Made by a program: the position numbers and the translations under genes | The notes under the pieces: generated by a model | Databases searched by the model: none | Told to the model about the DNA's origin: nothing | Seen by the model: the letters and a program-made list of their open reading frames with translations, nothing else | NCBI RefSeq assembly: GCF_003934165.1 | Contig: NZ_RKST01000018.1 | Coordinates: forward strand, 1 to 64,000 | DNA from: Borborobacter arsenicus | GTDB lineage: Bacteria; Pseudomonadota; Alphaproteobacteria; Rhizobiales; Rhizobiaceae | Direction of reading: 5' to 3' | DNA length: 64,000 nucleotides | In this document: piece by piece, positions 49,232 to 59,498 of the stretch | Layout: every line of letters begins with the position of its first letter | How positions within the stretch are numbered: the first letter of the stretch is position 1

Positions 49232-51514
49232 TCAGGCGACCGCATGGTCGGCAACTGCGCGCACCAGCGCATCCGGGTCGAGCGGCTTTGTGACGAAGCC
49301 GCTCGCGCCATGGGCAAGCACGCTATGCCGAGTCTTTTCCTGGCTATCGGCCGAAAGAACCATGATCGGGGTCGGGGCCGATCCCGTTTCCTCCTCATGC
49401 CGGCGGATCGCTGCGATGGCATCAAGGCCATCCATCACCGGCATATGAAGATCCATCAGCACCACATCGTAGCGCTGCTTGCGGCCCAATCCGGTCACTG
49501 CTTCGACGGCAGCCTTGCCATTGCCGACCACGTCGACGCGATGACCTGCTTTCTGGAGCGTGGCGCGCGCCAGCATCGCATTGATCTCATTGTCTTCGGC
49601 GACAAGAATCCAAAGTCCAGACTGACGCGCAAATCTGCCGCTCGATCGTGGCTTGGGTGTTTCGGGACGGGCAAGCGGCCCTGAACGAGCGGTCAGCAGG
49701 ATGCGAAGCAGTGTCTCGCCACGCACCGGCCGGGCAAGAAACGTGGTGTAGCCGCTGCTCCTGAAAGCCGACAGCATATCGCGCTCGGTCGGGGCGATCA
49801 ACGTGATCGCGTCCGGCCCCGCATAGCCGGAATTGCGAAGCTGCTTGAGGAGCCGCCCCTCGCTGGTTTCGAGGGCGGCATCCACCAGAACTATATCGCA
49901 GGCCCTGAGGTGGGTGGCCGCCTGCGCTGCGGTCTCGGCAATTTCAGCAGTGCCGCCATAGTCGCGAACCGTACGCGCTATCGCTGTGGCTTCGACATTG
50001 TTGGGCGACAGGATCAGGACATTGCGGCCGCGAAGCGCGGTTACCTGCATATTGGTTCCATCGACCGCCTCGGCGGCCGGCACGGTGAAGGAAAAATCGG
50101 AGCCCTTGCCGTATTCGCTGGTAACAGCAATCGTGCCGCCCATGGACGTAACGATACGCCGAGAGATCGCCAGACCAAGTCCCGCGCCGCCATGGCTTCT
50201 GGTCGAGGTGCCGTCGGCCTGCTCGAATTCCTCGAATATCCGTTCCATATCGACCTTGCGCAGCCCTTCGCCGGTGTCTGAAACGGTGAAACGGATCATA
50301 TCCGCTCCCTCGACACACTCGCGCGTCAGGGTGAGCAGAACGCCACCTACATCGGTGAATTTTATCGCGTTGCCGATGAGGTTGAGCAGCACCTGGCGCA
50401 CACGGCCGGGATCGGCCGTAATCATCTGCGGCACGTCCGGCGCGACGTGGGACCCAAGGCCGATCCCTTTGGCATAGGCCCGCGAGGCAAGCAGTTCCAC
50501 AACATTGTCGCCGACTTCACGCGGCGACATCGGCTGCGGCTCGGGCTCGAAGCGCCCTGCCTCGATCTTGGAATAGTCGAGCAGATCCTCGATCAAGGCG
50601 AGCAAGGCGCTCGCCGAGGTGGAAACGGCGCCGACATAGGTCTGCTGTTCCGGTGAAAGGCTGGTGTCGGCCAGCAGCTTGGCCATGCCCATGATGCCGT
50701 TCATCGGGGTACGGATTTCGTGGCTGACCGTCGCCAGGAACCGCGATTTGGCCTGGCTGGCATGCTCGGCCCGCTCACGTGCATTAATGAGCGCGGCTTC
50801 AGCGCGCTTGCGCGCGGTAATGTCGCGCGCGATAGCCCGATGCGAAACCGCACCGTTCTCCTTGTCACGCACCGAAAGCTCGATCCAGGAGAACCAGCGC
50901 GGGCCGCCAGGCACCCGTATCGCTACATCCGTCGAACTCAGGCATTCACCGTCCGAAAACGCCGCATCCGGCACGATACCGACATCGATATCGAGTTCCG
51001 AAAAAGCGCGTCCGTGAAGGTCGCGCGCATCCATCGAGAGAAGATCGGCGAACACCTTGTTGGCATAGACGATACGGCCGTCGCGGTCGCGGTGAACCAC
51101 GAGATCGCCAAGCGCATCGATCAGGCCTCGAAAGCGCTCCTCGCTTTCCTGGAGCTCCCACATCCGATCCGCCAACGTCTCGATCTCGGCACGGTCGCGA
51201 GTGACCTTCTCATCGGCCAGAGAGGCTGCATGAGCATCCAGATAGACGGCCCTGGCGAGGATCAGAAGTCCGGCCGAGCCTGTCATCAACAGGCCGACGG
51301 TGAGAAAATCCGGGGCGCCGGCAAGCCTGGCAAGACCGGCAAACAGGACGACAATGACAAACAGAGCACAGATCAGGCCACGCGATCCACGGGCCGGCAA
51401 TTCCGGAACCAGCGGTGGCGGCGCCACGATGCGCCGCGGCGACAAGTCCTCATGTGCAGGCATTGCGCCGCTCATATCGGCGCTGGTCGCCTTCTGGGTG
51501 GAATCCGCGTTCAT
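49232..51514 (-). CDS. Hybrid sensor histidine kinase (PAS-HisKA-HATPase-REC-REC)
   Basis: A 760-aa inner-membrane protein. Two membrane segments lie at about 47-68 and 72-91. A PAS domain covers about 120-235, HisKA has the phospho-acceptor in [10 protein letters not shown] (His265), and the HATPase has DTGEGLRK and GAGLGLAI. The first receiver-like domain (about 505-620) lacks the acidic pair (it reads LSPNN), so it looks like a pseudo-receiver. The second (about 640-755) is complete, with [10 protein letters not shown] and [12 protein letters not shown]. It lies upstream of nothing on its strand but follows lspA. The signal and the partner are unknown. Confidence 0.9.
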   Translation of the reverse strand: MNADSTQKATSADMSGAMPAHEDLSPRRIVAPPPLVPELPARGSRGLICALFVIVVLFAGLARLAGAPDFLTVGLLMTGSAGLLILARAVYLDAHAASLADEKVTRDRAEIETLADRMWELQESEERFRGLIDALGDLVVHRDRDGRIVYANKVFADLLSMDARDLHGRAFSELDIDVGIVPDAAFSDGECLSSTDVAIRVPGGPRWFSWIELSVRDKENGAVSHRAIARDITARKRAEAALINARERAEHASQAKSRFLATVSHEIRTPMNGIMGMAKLLADTSLSPEQQTYVGAVSTSASALLALIEDLLDYSKIEAGRFEPEPQPMSPREVGDNVVELLASRAYAKGIGLGSHVAPDVPQMITADPGRVRQVLLNLIGNAIKFTDVGGVLLTLTRECVEGADMIRFTVSDTGEGLRKVDMERIFEEFEQADGTSTRSHGGAGLGLAISRRIVTSMGGTIAVTSEYGKGSDFSFTVPAAEAVDGTNMQVTALRGRNVLILSPNNVEATAIARTVRDYGGTAEIAETAAQAATHLRACDIVLVDAALETSEGRLLKQLRNSGYAGPDAITLIAPTERDMLSAFRSSGYTTFLARPVRGETLLRILLTARSGPLARPETPKPRSSGRFARQSGLWILVAEDNEINAMLARATLQKAGHRVDVVGNGKAAVEAVTGLGRKQRYDVVLMDLHMPVMDGLDAIAAIRRHEEETGSAPTPIMVLSADSQEKTRHSVLAHGASGFVTKPLDPDALVRAVADHAVA

Positions 51515-51568
51515 GCCGCTTCCATAGACGACAAGCCTTAGGGAAGCTTTTGACGTATCATTCGAATT

Positions 51569-52051
51569 TTATCGTTCGGCTCGTTGACGTCGCCCGCCAA
51601 AGAACTCTTCGAACAAAACAAGCACTGCGCCGACCGTTATGAATGAGTCCGCCAGATTGAAGACGGCAAACGACCAGACGGGCGTGTGGAAAAGGATATA
51701 GTCGATGACATGACCGTAGAATGTCCGGTCGATCACATTGCCGATGGCGCCGCCGATGATCAGCGCAAAACCTGCCCGCGCAGCCAGTTGATCAGGCCGG
51801 GTGCGACCGGCCAGATAGAGGACAAAACCTACCACAGCGAGCGAAAGCAGGATCAGGCCCTTGTCGCCGATCCATGAAAACATCGAGAAGGCGACGCCGG
51901 TATTGTAGGTGCGGAAAAGCGCCAGGAATGGCAGCAGATCGACCTTGTCGTGCATGACAAGGTGCGTTTCGACCAGAAGCTTGATCCATTGATCGAGGGC
52001 GACTGCAATAATGGCAAGCAGGGCGTAGGGCGAAAGCGTCTTCAGCTTCAA
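51569..52051 (-). CDS. lspA: Signal peptidase II (lipoprotein signal peptidase)
   Basis: A 160-aa inner-membrane aspartic protease with four hydrophobic segments. The catalytic Asp residues lie in [10 protein letters not shown] and FNLADSFI. It cleaves prolipoproteins after Lgt and before Lnt. Its start overlaps the stop of the upstream RNA methyltransferase gene by 4 nt. Confidence 0.95.
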   Translation of the reverse strand: MKLKTLSPYALLAIIAVALDQWIKLLVETHLVMHDKVDLLPFLALFRTYNTGVAFSMFSWIGDKGLILLSLAVVGFVLYLAGRTRPDQLAARAGFALIIGGAIGNVIDRTFYGHVIDYILFHTPVWSFAVFNLADSFITVGAVLVLFEEFFGGRRQRAER

Positions 52052-52902
52052 ACACTGTCCTCCGCACCGAGCGTCAGCGCACTGCGTCTGATCTCGAAAA
52101 GCATTACGCCCGTAGCAACGGCAAGATTGAGGGAATCAGCGCGGCCAGCCTGCGGAATCCGCAGCAGCCGATCGCAGCTTTGCGCCAGAACATCCGGCAG
52201 CCCCTGCTGTTCATTGCCCATGAGGAGCAGGACCGGCCGACCGGAAAAATCAACTGAACGATAGTCGACCGCCCCCTTCAGATGAGTGCCGGCAACGAGG
52301 CCGGGAAAGTCCTTGCGCCAGGCCAGAAACGCCTCAGGGGTCGCCCGCGACACAGGCACCGCGAAGACCGAGCCCATGGTGGCACGCACTGTCTCCAGCG
52401 AAAACGGATCGGTCGTATCGCCCACGAGGATGATACCCTTGGCGCCGACTGCATCCACCGTGCGGATGATCGTGCCGAGATTGCCGGGGTCGCGCACACG
52501 GTCGAGTGCCACCCAGACCTCGCCATTTTGCGGGCGTATCTCCTTGAGGGGGAGGTAACGTTGCGCGAACACGCCCACGACCATCTGCGGATTGTCGCGG
52601 CGGGTGATCGCCGACAGAACCTTCTCGGAAACCTCGAGCACGGTTCCACCGGCTGCCACGGTGCGGGCGGCGACCTTTTCTACCGCCGGATTGCCGAGAC
52701 CAGCCTTGGCGAATACCAGCGTCCTGATCGACCAGCCGAGGTCGAGTGCATCGATCACCAGCTTCAGGCCCTCGGCCATAAAGGCATGCTGCTGGTCGCG
52801 GAATTTCTTCAGGGCCAGCGACTTGATGGATTTTATCAGCGGATTGGCAAGGCTGGTGACTTCCTTGACCCGCCCCGGCGCACCTTCGCGATGTTCGTTC
52901 AT
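52048..52902 (-). CDS. TrmH/SpoU-family RNA 2'-O-methyltransferase
   Basis: A 284-aa SPOUT methyltransferase. An N-terminal substrate-binding domain is followed by the three SpoU motifs: [27 protein letters not shown] and [14 protein letters not shown]. It should methylate a ribose in rRNA or tRNA; the layout is RlmB-like but the exact target is not clear. ATGA overlaps link it to the genes on both sides. Confidence 0.92.
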   Translation of the reverse strand: MNEHREGAPGRVKEVTSLANPLIKSIKSLALKKFRDQQHAFMAEGLKLVIDALDLGWSIRTLVFAKAGLGNPAVEKVAARTVAAGGTVLEVSEKVLSAITRRDNPQMVVGVFAQRYLPLKEIRPQNGEVWVALDRVRDPGNLGTIIRTVDAVGAKGIILVGDTTDPFSLETVRATMGSVFAVPVSRATPEAFLAWRKDFPGLVAGTHLKGAVDYRSVDFSGRPVLLLMGNEQQGLPDVLAQSCDRLLRIPQAGRADSLNLAVATGVMLFEIRRSALTLGAEDSV

Positions 52903-53948
52903 GAGGCAACCCAGCGCGAAAACAACGAGGTCGACAATGCCCGCCCTGCCGATTTTTCACGGATGATCAGTTCACCGGATTCAATCGTTCCGCCCATGCC
53001 TGCGAAAGTGTCGCGCATCAGGGCGTGAATGGCAAAGAATGAGGCTCGGATCGAGTAGGCCGTCAGCACCACGGCAAGCGGCCTTGGCGTCAGGATCGAG
53101 CGACAGATGTCGGTGAGCATCGGCAGGTCGTCGAACAGTTGCCAGACCTCGCCCTTGGGCCCGCGTCCATAGGCCGGGGGGTCGAACAGGACGATGTCAT
53201 AGGTGTTGCCACGCCTTTCCTCGCGCTCGGCAAACTTCATCGCATCCTCGCAGATCCAGCGTATCGGCTTGTCGCCAAGCCGCGCGATCTCCTGGTTCTC
53301 GCGTGCCCATCCGATCGCCTTCTTCGAGGCGTCGACGTGGGTAACCTCCGCTCCCGCGCGCGCCGCCACGAGCGAGGCAAGCCCGGTATAGCCGAAGAGG
53401 TTGAGCACCTTCACCGGGCGCCGGGCATCGCGGATCAGCCCGGCCATATGTTCCCAATGAGAGGCCTGTTCGGGAAAGACGCCGACATGGCGAAACGAGG
53501 TGAAGCGACCGAGATAGTCGAGCCCGTCATGGCGCATCGGCCATGTCTCGCCAAGCGGTGCTTGCGGAAAGCGCCAGCGACCCATGCCCTCCTCATCGGT
53601 ATCACCGGTAAACACAGCATCCGCGGCATTCCATTCCTTGGCCGGTAAGGCCGGCTGCCAGATCGCCTGCCCCTCCGGCCGGATGATCCGGTAAGGCCCG
53701 TATTGCTCCAGTTTCTGGCCGTTGCCGCTGTCGAGCAGGGCATAGTCGGCATTGGGCGCAACTTCGAGAATGAGCGGCAGCTTCTCACCCGGCAAAGTGC
53801 CTTCGCGACGCCGCAGGATACGAACAGTCTTTGGGTCGGCATTCTCCAGCGCATGACGGGGCGCGTCATGACGATCTTCGCGCGGTCGGATCAATGGCCG
53901 CTCGGGCTGCTGGCGCTTATCGCGGCGTTTGTCACGCGAAGGTTTCAT
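52899..53948 (-). CDS. Class I SAM-dependent rRNA methyltransferase (RlmI/RlmK-like)
   Basis: A 349-aa methyltransferase. A basic N-terminus (MKPSRDKRRDKRQQ) precedes the SAM-binding LNLFGYTGLASLVAARAGA and the catalytic DPPAYGRGPKGE motif. The pattern matches the RlmI group that methylates C5 of a 23S cytosine, although the PUA domain of true RlmI is not obvious. The ATG at 53948 follows CGGAGTA. It overlaps the TrmH gene by 4 nt, so two RNA methylases and lspA are cotranscribed. Confidence 0.88.
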   Translation of the reverse strand: MKPSRDKRRDKRQQPERPLIRPREDRHDAPRHALENADPKTVRILRRREGTLPGEKLPLILEVAPNADYALLDSGNGQKLEQYGPYRIIRPEGQAIWQPALPAKEWNAADAVFTGDTDEEGMGRWRFPQAPLGETWPMRHDGLDYLGRFTSFRHVGVFPEQASHWEHMAGLIRDARRPVKVLNLFGYTGLASLVAARAGAEVTHVDASKKAIGWARENQEIARLGDKPIRWICEDAMKFAEREERRGNTYDIVLFDPPAYGRGPKGEVWQLFDDLPMLTDICRSILTPRPLAVVLTAYSIRASFFAIHALMRDTFAGMGGTIESGELIIREKSAGRALSTSLFSRWVAS

Positions 53949-54050
53949 CGGTACTCCGGAGGCGGCAGCCGCGCTTCTGCCACAGCCCTGCGCTTCAGGC
54001 AACAAAGGCGCGCTGTGCTGGAAGTTATCGCGGCAACCGGCGAGGTTCCG

Positions 54051-55019
54051 TCAGCCGGCGCGGTTCTGTTGTTGATAGACCGCAATGCCGGCGGCGAGAT
54101 CCTCCAGCGCGGCTCCGACCGATTTGAACAAAGTGATCTCGTCGGGTTTTTCGCGCCCTTTCTTTTCACCACGCGCCAGTTCGTGCAGATCGGCCACGAT
54201 GTTTTCCGCCTTAAGGACGCCAGATGCGAGCGGCTGGACGATATCCCCGGCCTCCTTGGTCGCTCCTGCGCGCGTGTCGACGAAGACACGGGTGCGGCGG
54301 ATGGCATCATCGTCCGCCTCGCGCATGGCAGGCGTGAAGCCGCCGACCAGATCGACATGGGCTCCCGGTTTCAGCCGGGCGCCATTGATCAGCGGCGTGG
54401 TGGAAATGGTGGCGGAGGAGACAATGTCGGCTTGTGCCAATTCCGTGTCCAGATCGCCGGCCACCTCGGCCTGGAGGCCTTCGACGCGAAGTTCAGCGAC
54501 GACCTTCTCGGCATTGGCTGCAGTGCGGTTCCAGATGCGGATTTCCTTGATGGGCCGCACCGCCGAATGGGCTCTGGCCAGGAACGGCGACAGCGCGCCC
54601 GCACCAACAATCAGCAGGCGTGAGGCGTCCTCGCGGGCAAGGTAAGTCGCTGCAAGCGCCGACGCGCAGGCCGTGCGCCATTGTGTGAGCCGCTGACCGT
54701 CGATGAGCACTTGCGGCTCGCCGGTGGTGCCGTCGAGAAGGAGATAGAGCCCCATCACCGCAGGCTTGTTTATGGCATTGTTATCAGGCGAAACCGTCAC
54801 GATCTTGACGCCGATATGGCCGCTGCCGGAAACACCGGCGTTGAAGTCGCTCCATGCCGGCATCAACAGCAGCGTCGAAGCCGCGCCGGTCGGACGCTCG
54901 ATCGTATGATGGTGGCGAACCGGCTGGATGGCGCCTTCGCGAAAGGCCACGCGCAAGGTCTCGACCAGACCGGGGAAGGTCAAAGCGTTATCGACATCAC
55001 GGGCCGAGAGCATCAGCAT
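54051..55019 (-). CDS. Ornithine cyclodeaminase/mu-crystallin family oxidoreductase
   Basis: A 322-aa NAD(P)-binding protein. The conserved Lys72 is in GVKIVTV, and the Rossmann loop is LLIVGAGAL near 136. Ornithine cyclodeaminases carry an Asp where this protein has Phe228 (DLVGGFTP), as in the alanine dehydrogenase and ketimine-reductase branches. It is therefore more probably an amino-acid/imine reductase than a true cyclodeaminase. The ATG at 55019 has GGAG 8 nt upstream. Confidence 0.88.
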   Translation of the reverse strand: MLMLSARDVDNALTFPGLVETLRVAFREGAIQPVRHHHTIERPTGAASTLLLMPAWSDFNAGVSGSGHIGVKIVTVSPDNNAINKPAVMGLYLLLDGTTGEPQVLIDGQRLTQWRTACASALAATYLAREDASRLLIVGAGALSPFLARAHSAVRPIKEIRIWNRTAANAEKVVAELRVEGLQAEVAGDLDTELAQADIVSSATISTTPLINGARLKPGAHVDLVGGFTPAMREADDDAIRRTRVFVDTRAGATKEAGDIVQPLASGVLKAENIVADLHELARGEKKGREKPDEITLFKSVGAALEDLAAGIAVYQQQNRAG

Positions 55020-55053
55020 GAAATTTCTCCGAGGCAAGAGCGCGGGATAGGCT

Positions 55054-55377
55054 CTAACTCTTCAGGGTCGGCAGATTTGCCTGGCTAGTGCCACGCGGCT
55101 CGGGTTCGGCCAGCGTCTGGAGTTGCTGGCCGCGCTGACGTGCCAGCTTGCGGTAGCGGCCCTGCTTGAACCAGGTTGCCAGGCTGCCGATGATAATACC
55201 TACAGCCACGGCCGCAAACAGCAGGAAAAACAGCGGCAATTGCACCGTCAATGCAGGATTTCCCGGATTGAACGGGTCCAGTGTGAAGGCGGCAGGCGAT
55301 CGGTTCGCCACCGCCAGCGCGATCAGGATGATGGCGAGCGGTACGAACACCACAATAAGCATGAAACGATTGAGCAT
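55054..55377 (-). CDS. lapA: LapA-domain inner-membrane protein (DUF1049)
   Basis: A 107-aa protein with two hydrophobic segments (about 5-25 and 45-65) and the LapA pattern ALAVANRSPAAFTL. A basic, helical tail follows. In E. coli LapA works with LapB in lipopolysaccharide control. It lies 31 nt after ihfB, the usual order in alphaproteobacteria. The start at 55377 (MLNRF) was chosen over longer in-frame versions. Confidence 0.82.
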   Translation of the reverse strand: MLNRFMLIVVFVPLAIILIALAVANRSPAAFTLDPFNPGNPALTVQLPLFFLLFAAVAVGIIIGSLATWFKQGRYRKLARQRGQQLQTLAEPEPRGTSQANLPTLKS

Positions 55378-55408
55378 GTCGTTTTCCAGGAGCGCCCAGG
55401 CTTTTAGC

Positions 55409-55693
55409 CTATTTGCTCGCATTCAGCCGTTCGCGCAGTTCCTTGCCGGTCTTGAAGAAAGGCACCCACTTCTCTTCGACCTGGACCGAATCTCCTGTGC
55501 GCGGGTTACGACCGGTTCGCGCTGGGCGGTTCTTGACCGAAAAAGCGCCGAAACCGCGCAGTTCCACCCGGTTCCCGTCAGCCAGTGCATCCGTGATCTC
55601 ATCGAAAATCGCACTGACGATGTTTTCTACGTCGCGCAAAAACAGATGCGGATTGCGTGCGGCGATAATTTGCACGAGTTCGGATTTGATCAT
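55409..55693 (-). CDS. ihfB: Integration host factor subunit beta
   Basis: A 94-aa histone-like DNA-bending protein. The beta-arm signature [21 protein letters not shown] is seen, with the Pro that intercalates in DNA. Adjacent to sppA and lapA as in relatives. IHF often assists sigma-54 promoters, and rpoN is encoded nearby at 59499-61022. Confidence 0.96.
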   Translation of the reverse strand: MIKSELVQIIAARNPHLFLRDVENIVSAIFDEITDALADGNRVELRGFGAFSVKNRPARTGRNPRTGDSVQVEEKWVPFFKTGKELRERLNASK

Positions 55694-55766
55694 GAGCGCT
55701 GTCCCCGCCGATGGTTTGAAAATAGGCAGATGATTTTATTCGTTTTTAAGCCGCTCCACCGGAGTT

Positions 55767-56723
55767 TCAAGGGTGCCAGAGCGACACGAGACCGTCAAGG
55801 AACAAGCGCTCGGCACCGATCTCCCGCAGCAACTCGGCACCGCGATCGGGCACGCCGAGCATACGCGCGACAGCCTGCAAGAGCGAACTGCCGAAAAACA
55901 GGCCGCTTCCACTGCCTTTGGCCTCCCACTCCACCACTTTCAGGCCAGCCGCCACACCTTTGCCCGAGAGCCATTTGACGGCTTCGGCCTCACCGCCCAG
56001 CCCGTCCACCAGCTTTTTTTCCAAGGCCTGGCGCCCGGTAAAGACCGAGCCGTCAGCCAGCGCCAGCGCTTCTTCGCGGCTCAGCGGCCGGCGCTCCTCG
56101 ACGAGGCCGACGAACCAGTCATAGCTGTCGAGGATCATCGAGCGGATCATCGCCCGCTCTTCGTCATTGGTAGGGTTGAACGGCGAAGGCTCGGCCTTGA
56201 GAGGCGATGACTTGATCTCCTCAAGCTTCACGCCGAGTTTGTCCATGAGCCCGGTAATATCGGGAAACTGCACCAGAACGCCGATCGAGCCGACGATTGA
56301 GGATTTGCGCGCCACGATGTGATCGGAGGCGGTGGCGATCATATATCCTGCCGACGCCGCCAAGGTCCCGACTTGCGCCACCACCGGTTTTTGTGCGGCC
56401 AGCTTGCGCACGGCCTCGAAAATTGCCTCGCCGCCGGCAGTCGTGCCGCCCGGCGAATCGATCGACAGGATGACGCCCTTGACCGAAGTCGACTCGCCGA
56501 TCTTGTCGAGGCGCTCGATAAGTTCCTCGTCCTCGGTGATCGTTCCCTCGATCTTGACCTTGGCAATGTGGGCCGCGGCGGTGCCGCCGAACTCATCGCC
56601 ATAGATCCAGGCCGAAGCCGCCGCTATTCCTATTGCCGCAATCACGATTGCGGCAATACGCCAGAAGGTGAGCTTGCGCCGCAAATTGCGGCGGTCGATC
56701 AGATCGTCTGCTCTCGAAACCAT
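55767..56723 (-). CDS. sppA: Signal peptide peptidase SppA (36K type)
   Basis: A 318-aa membrane-anchored Ser-Lys peptidase with one membrane segment at about 20-40. The catalytic Ser is in LAASAGYMIA, and the Lys is probably that of SSPLKAEPSP. SIDSPGGTT is a family hallmark. It degrades leftover signal peptides. The ATG at 56723 has GAGG 5 nt upstream; an earlier GTG at 56786 lacks one. It precedes ihfB. Confidence 0.9.
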   Translation of the reverse strand: MVSRADDLIDRRNLRRKLTFWRIAAIVIAAIGIAAASAWIYGDEFGGTAAAHIAKVKIEGTITEDEELIERLDKIGESTSVKGVILSIDSPGGTTAGGEAIFEAVRKLAAQKPVVAQVGTLAASAGYMIATASDHIVARKSSIVGSIGVLVQFPDITGLMDKLGVKLEEIKSSPLKAEPSPFNPTNDEERAMIRSMILDSYDWFVGLVEERRPLSREEALALADGSVFTGRQALEKKLVDGLGGEAEAVKWLSGKGVAAGLKVVEWEAKGSGSGLFFGSSLLQAVARMLGVPDRGAELLREIGAERLFLDGLVSLWHP

Positions 56724-57280
56724 ACCTGCCTCGTATTCGGCAAAAAACATCAATGCAAGTCTGTCGGGCAAGTCTATCGGCGTCACGCATCGGCCCTATG
56801 ACCCGGACGCCGATCAGAGCCTAGATCAAGCCACCGGCAAGGGCCACCGCTTTCGTCGTTGCCGCTATGCCTTTCCATGTCGCAGGCCTTGCGGGGCTGA
56901 CTTTTCACCGAAAAGTAACCATATTGAGGACAAGGGGAGAAGTGAAAGGGGTTTTAAACAGCATTATCCGTCAAGATCCGTCAAGGCGTGGCGTTGTACG
57001 GAGCAATTAGCGCAGTGGACTTGCATCCGGCAAAGCTGCGATCAGGCGCGGCCAAGTGCATGGCAGTGCCGTAACGGAATGGTGTGCGGGGCTGGAATTT
57101 TACCCGAACCAACCAATATTTACCGCGTGCAAGACTAATTCCTGTTTCGATTGAGTTGGAGTTATTCTGGTTCAAATCGCCACAATTTTGTGGTTTTCAA
57201 ACGTTTGATACTGCACGCCCGGACTGAAGGGCGCCAGGACCGTCCATCTGCAATCGATACTGTAACGAAAAGGCATCGAG
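56724..57280. other. Intergenic region between sppA and lptC
   Basis: About 557 nt between divergent genes. A small palindrome ACTTTTCACCGAAAAGT is present at 56901-56917, and the lptC-proximal 150 nt are AT-rich, as expected for a promoter. No open frame of interest and no RNA gene was recognised, although an uncharacterised small RNA cannot be excluded. Confidence 0.35.
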
Positions 57281-57985
57281 TTGGCGCGACCGACTGAACT
57301 AACCAGCAGCCAGTCTGCACCTGAATTGCAAGCGGCAAGCCAGTCGCTGGCATTTGAGCGCGCCGAGCGGCATTCCCACAAGGTCCGGTTTCTCAAAACC
57401 GTATTGCCGGTCCTGGCCTTTGCCATGGCGGCGGCGTTTGCAGGCTATTCATATCTGGCTACTCCCAAAGCCGTGTCGGTCAGCGCCGATGGCGCAGCCT
57501 ATTCCGATGGCAAGCTGGTCATGGCCAACCCGAAGCTTGACGGTTTCACCAAGGACAATCGCCCCTACAACATGACGGCGGCGCGGGCGATCCAGGATTT
57601 TCAGAACGAAGGCATCGTCGAACTCGAAGGCATCAACGCCAAACTTCCCGTGAACAATGACAACTGGGCGTCGGTGACCGCACCAAGCGGCACCTATGAC
57701 CGCGACAAGAACACGCTGGACATAAATGGCGTCATGACCATCACCACCTCCGACGGTATGGTGGCAAAGTTCAAATCGGCGTATCTGGATATCGGCACGG
57801 GCGGGATGAAAACCGACGATGCGGTGGATATCCAGCTCAAGGGCACGGAAGTTACTTCTGATTCACTGACGGTACTTGAAAATGGCAAGGTCATGATATT
57901 CGAGAACCGGGTGCGTATGAATATTGATCCGCGCCGCCTGAAGACGGCGCAGAACACGAGCGGAGACCAGGATGTTGTGCAATAG
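57281..57985 (+). CDS. lptC: Lipopolysaccharide export protein LptC, probable TTG start
   Basis: A 234-aa bitopic inner-membrane protein of the Lpt bridge. One membrane segment lies at about 40-62 and is followed by the beta-jellyroll domain. The start TTG at 57281 has AAGG 8 nt upstream, and no alternative ATG exists before the membrane segment. It overlaps lptA by 14 nt. It is the first gene of lptC-lptA-lptB. Confidence 0.88.
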   Translation: MARPTELTSSQSAPELQAASQSLAFERAERHSHKVRFLKTVLPVLAFAMAAAFAGYSYLATPKAVSVSADGAAYSDGKLVMANPKLDGFTKDNRPYNMTAARAIQDFQNEGIVELEGINAKLPVNNDNWASVTAPSGTYDRDKNTLDINGVMTITTSDGMVAKFKSAYLDIGTGGMKTDDAVDIQLKGTEVTSDSLTVLENGKVMIFENRVRMNIDPRRLKTAQNTSGDQDVVQ

Positions 57986-58547
57986 GGGACAATGGCCGCT
58001 CGCCGCGGCACTGGGTCTTGGCATCATGGCCATGGCGCTGCCGGGAGCCTCCGCACAGGACGGCGGGAAGAGCAGGCTTACCGGCCTCAGCCTTTCGGGC
58101 AAGGAGCCGATCCAGATCGAAAGCGATAAGCTCGAAGTCCGCGAGGCCGAGAATGTGGCGATCTTTACCGGCAATGTCAGCGTGGTCCAGGGCCCCACAT
58201 TGCTGAAATCCGGCAAGATGACGGTCTATTATGTCAAGGATGGCGGCTCGGCCGCCACCGGCTCGGCCAATATCGACAGGCTGGAAGTGGACGGCAAGGT
58301 CTATGTCAAATCCAACGCGCAGGTTGCGACCGGCGACCGCGGAACATTCGACATGAAGACCGAGATCCTGGTCCTGTCCGGCAAGGAAGTGGTGCTTTCG
58401 GAAGGCTCGAATGTGCTGGTCGGCTGCAAGCTGACCGTGCAGATGAAAACGGGCGAGGCCAAGGTTGACGGCTGCAAGAAGGGCGAAAGCGGCAGCGGGC
58501 GGGTCATGATGTCGATCACGCCGGGAACAGCAACGCAGAATCAGTAA
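57972..58547 (+). CDS. lptA: Lipopolysaccharide export periplasmic protein LptA
   Basis: A 191-aa periplasmic beta-jellyroll protein that carries LPS between LptC and LptD. It has a signal peptide (AALGLGIMAMALPGASAQD) and the family start PIQIESDKLEVREAENVAIFTGNV. Stop and lptB start share bases (TAATG). Confidence 0.93.
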   Translation: MLCNRGQWPLAAALGLGIMAMALPGASAQDGGKSRLTGLSLSGKEPIQIESDKLEVREAENVAIFTGNVSVVQGPTLLKSGKMTVYYVKDGGSAATGSANIDRLEVDGKVYVKSNAQVATGDRGTFDMKTEILVLSGKEVVLSEGSNVLVGCKLTVQMKTGEAKVDGCKKGESGSGRVMMSITPGTATQNQ

Positions 58548-59362
58548 TGTCACAACGTGTCTCGCTTCTGTCGCGCTTGACGGGGCGTCTTCGGCCTCGG
58601 CCGGCGGCGCCCGCATTGCGCAAGGATGCGTCGAATTTCAAGGGAACCCTGATCGCACGCGGACTGACCAAGGCCTATAAGGGGCGCACGGTCGTCAATG
58701 GCGTGTCGCTGGGCGTGCGCGCCGGCGAGGCTGTCGGGCTTCTCGGGCCGAACGGGGCCGGCAAGACCACCTGCTTCTACATGGTGACGGGCCTGGTTCC
58801 CGTAGACAAGGGCACGATCGAGATCGACGGCTTCAATGTCTCAGCGATGCCGATGTATCGCCGCGCGCGGCTGGGGGTGGGCTATCTGCCGCAGGAAGCT
58901 TCGATATTTCGCGGGCTGACTGTCGAAAACAATATTCGCGCCGTGCTGGAGGTCGTGGAGAGCAGCCGCAAGGAGCGTGAACGCAGCCTTGATGCACTGC
59001 TGGACGAGTTCCACATCGCCCATCTGCGCAAGGCGCCTTCCATGGCGCTTTCCGGCGGTGAGAGGCGGCGATTGGAGATCGCCCGCGCGCTGGCGAGCCG
59101 ACCAAGCTATATGCTGCTTGACGAACCCTTCGCCGGCGTCGATCCGATTGCGGTTTCCGATATCCAGCAGCTTGTGCGCCACCTGACCAAGCGCGGCATC
59201 GGCGTGCTCATCACCGATCATAATGTCCGCGAAACGCTCGGGCTGATCGATCGCGCCTATATCATCCATGCCGGAGAAATCCTGAAACATGGATCGGCCG
59301 CCGAGATCGTCGGCGACCACGATGTCCGCCGCCTTTACCTCGGCGAAGGATTCACCCTTTAG
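58547..59362 (+). CDS. lptB: Lipopolysaccharide export ATPase LptB
   Basis: A 271-aa ABC ATPase with Walker A LLGPNGAGKTTCFYM, signature LSGGERRRLEIARAL and Walker B MLLDEPFAGVDP. The N-terminus is about 30 residues longer than in E. coli. It powers LPS extraction with LptFG, which are not in the window. It starts within the lptA stop. Confidence 0.96.
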   Translation: MSQRVSLLSRLTGRLRPRPAAPALRKDASNFKGTLIARGLTKAYKGRTVVNGVSLGVRAGEAVGLLGPNGAGKTTCFYMVTGLVPVDKGTIEIDGFNVSAMPMYRRARLGVGYLPQEASIFRGLTVENNIRAVLEVVESSRKERERSLDALLDEFHIAHLRKAPSMALSGGERRRLEIARALASRPSYMLLDEPFAGVDPIAVSDIQQLVRHLTKRGIGVLITDHNVRETLGLIDRAYIIHAGEILKHGSAAEIVGDHDVRRLYLGEGFTL

Positions 59363-59498
59363 GCCGCGCTTCAAAAAGCACGGACCGGTTGCTGGGCGGC
59401 TGAAATCACCGACAAGCCCGCTTGACAAGCAAAAGCCGGGCCAGTTCCTATGCGCCAGTGACGGCGCATCGTCCGTCGCAGCGTGAGAAGGGTTGGTA

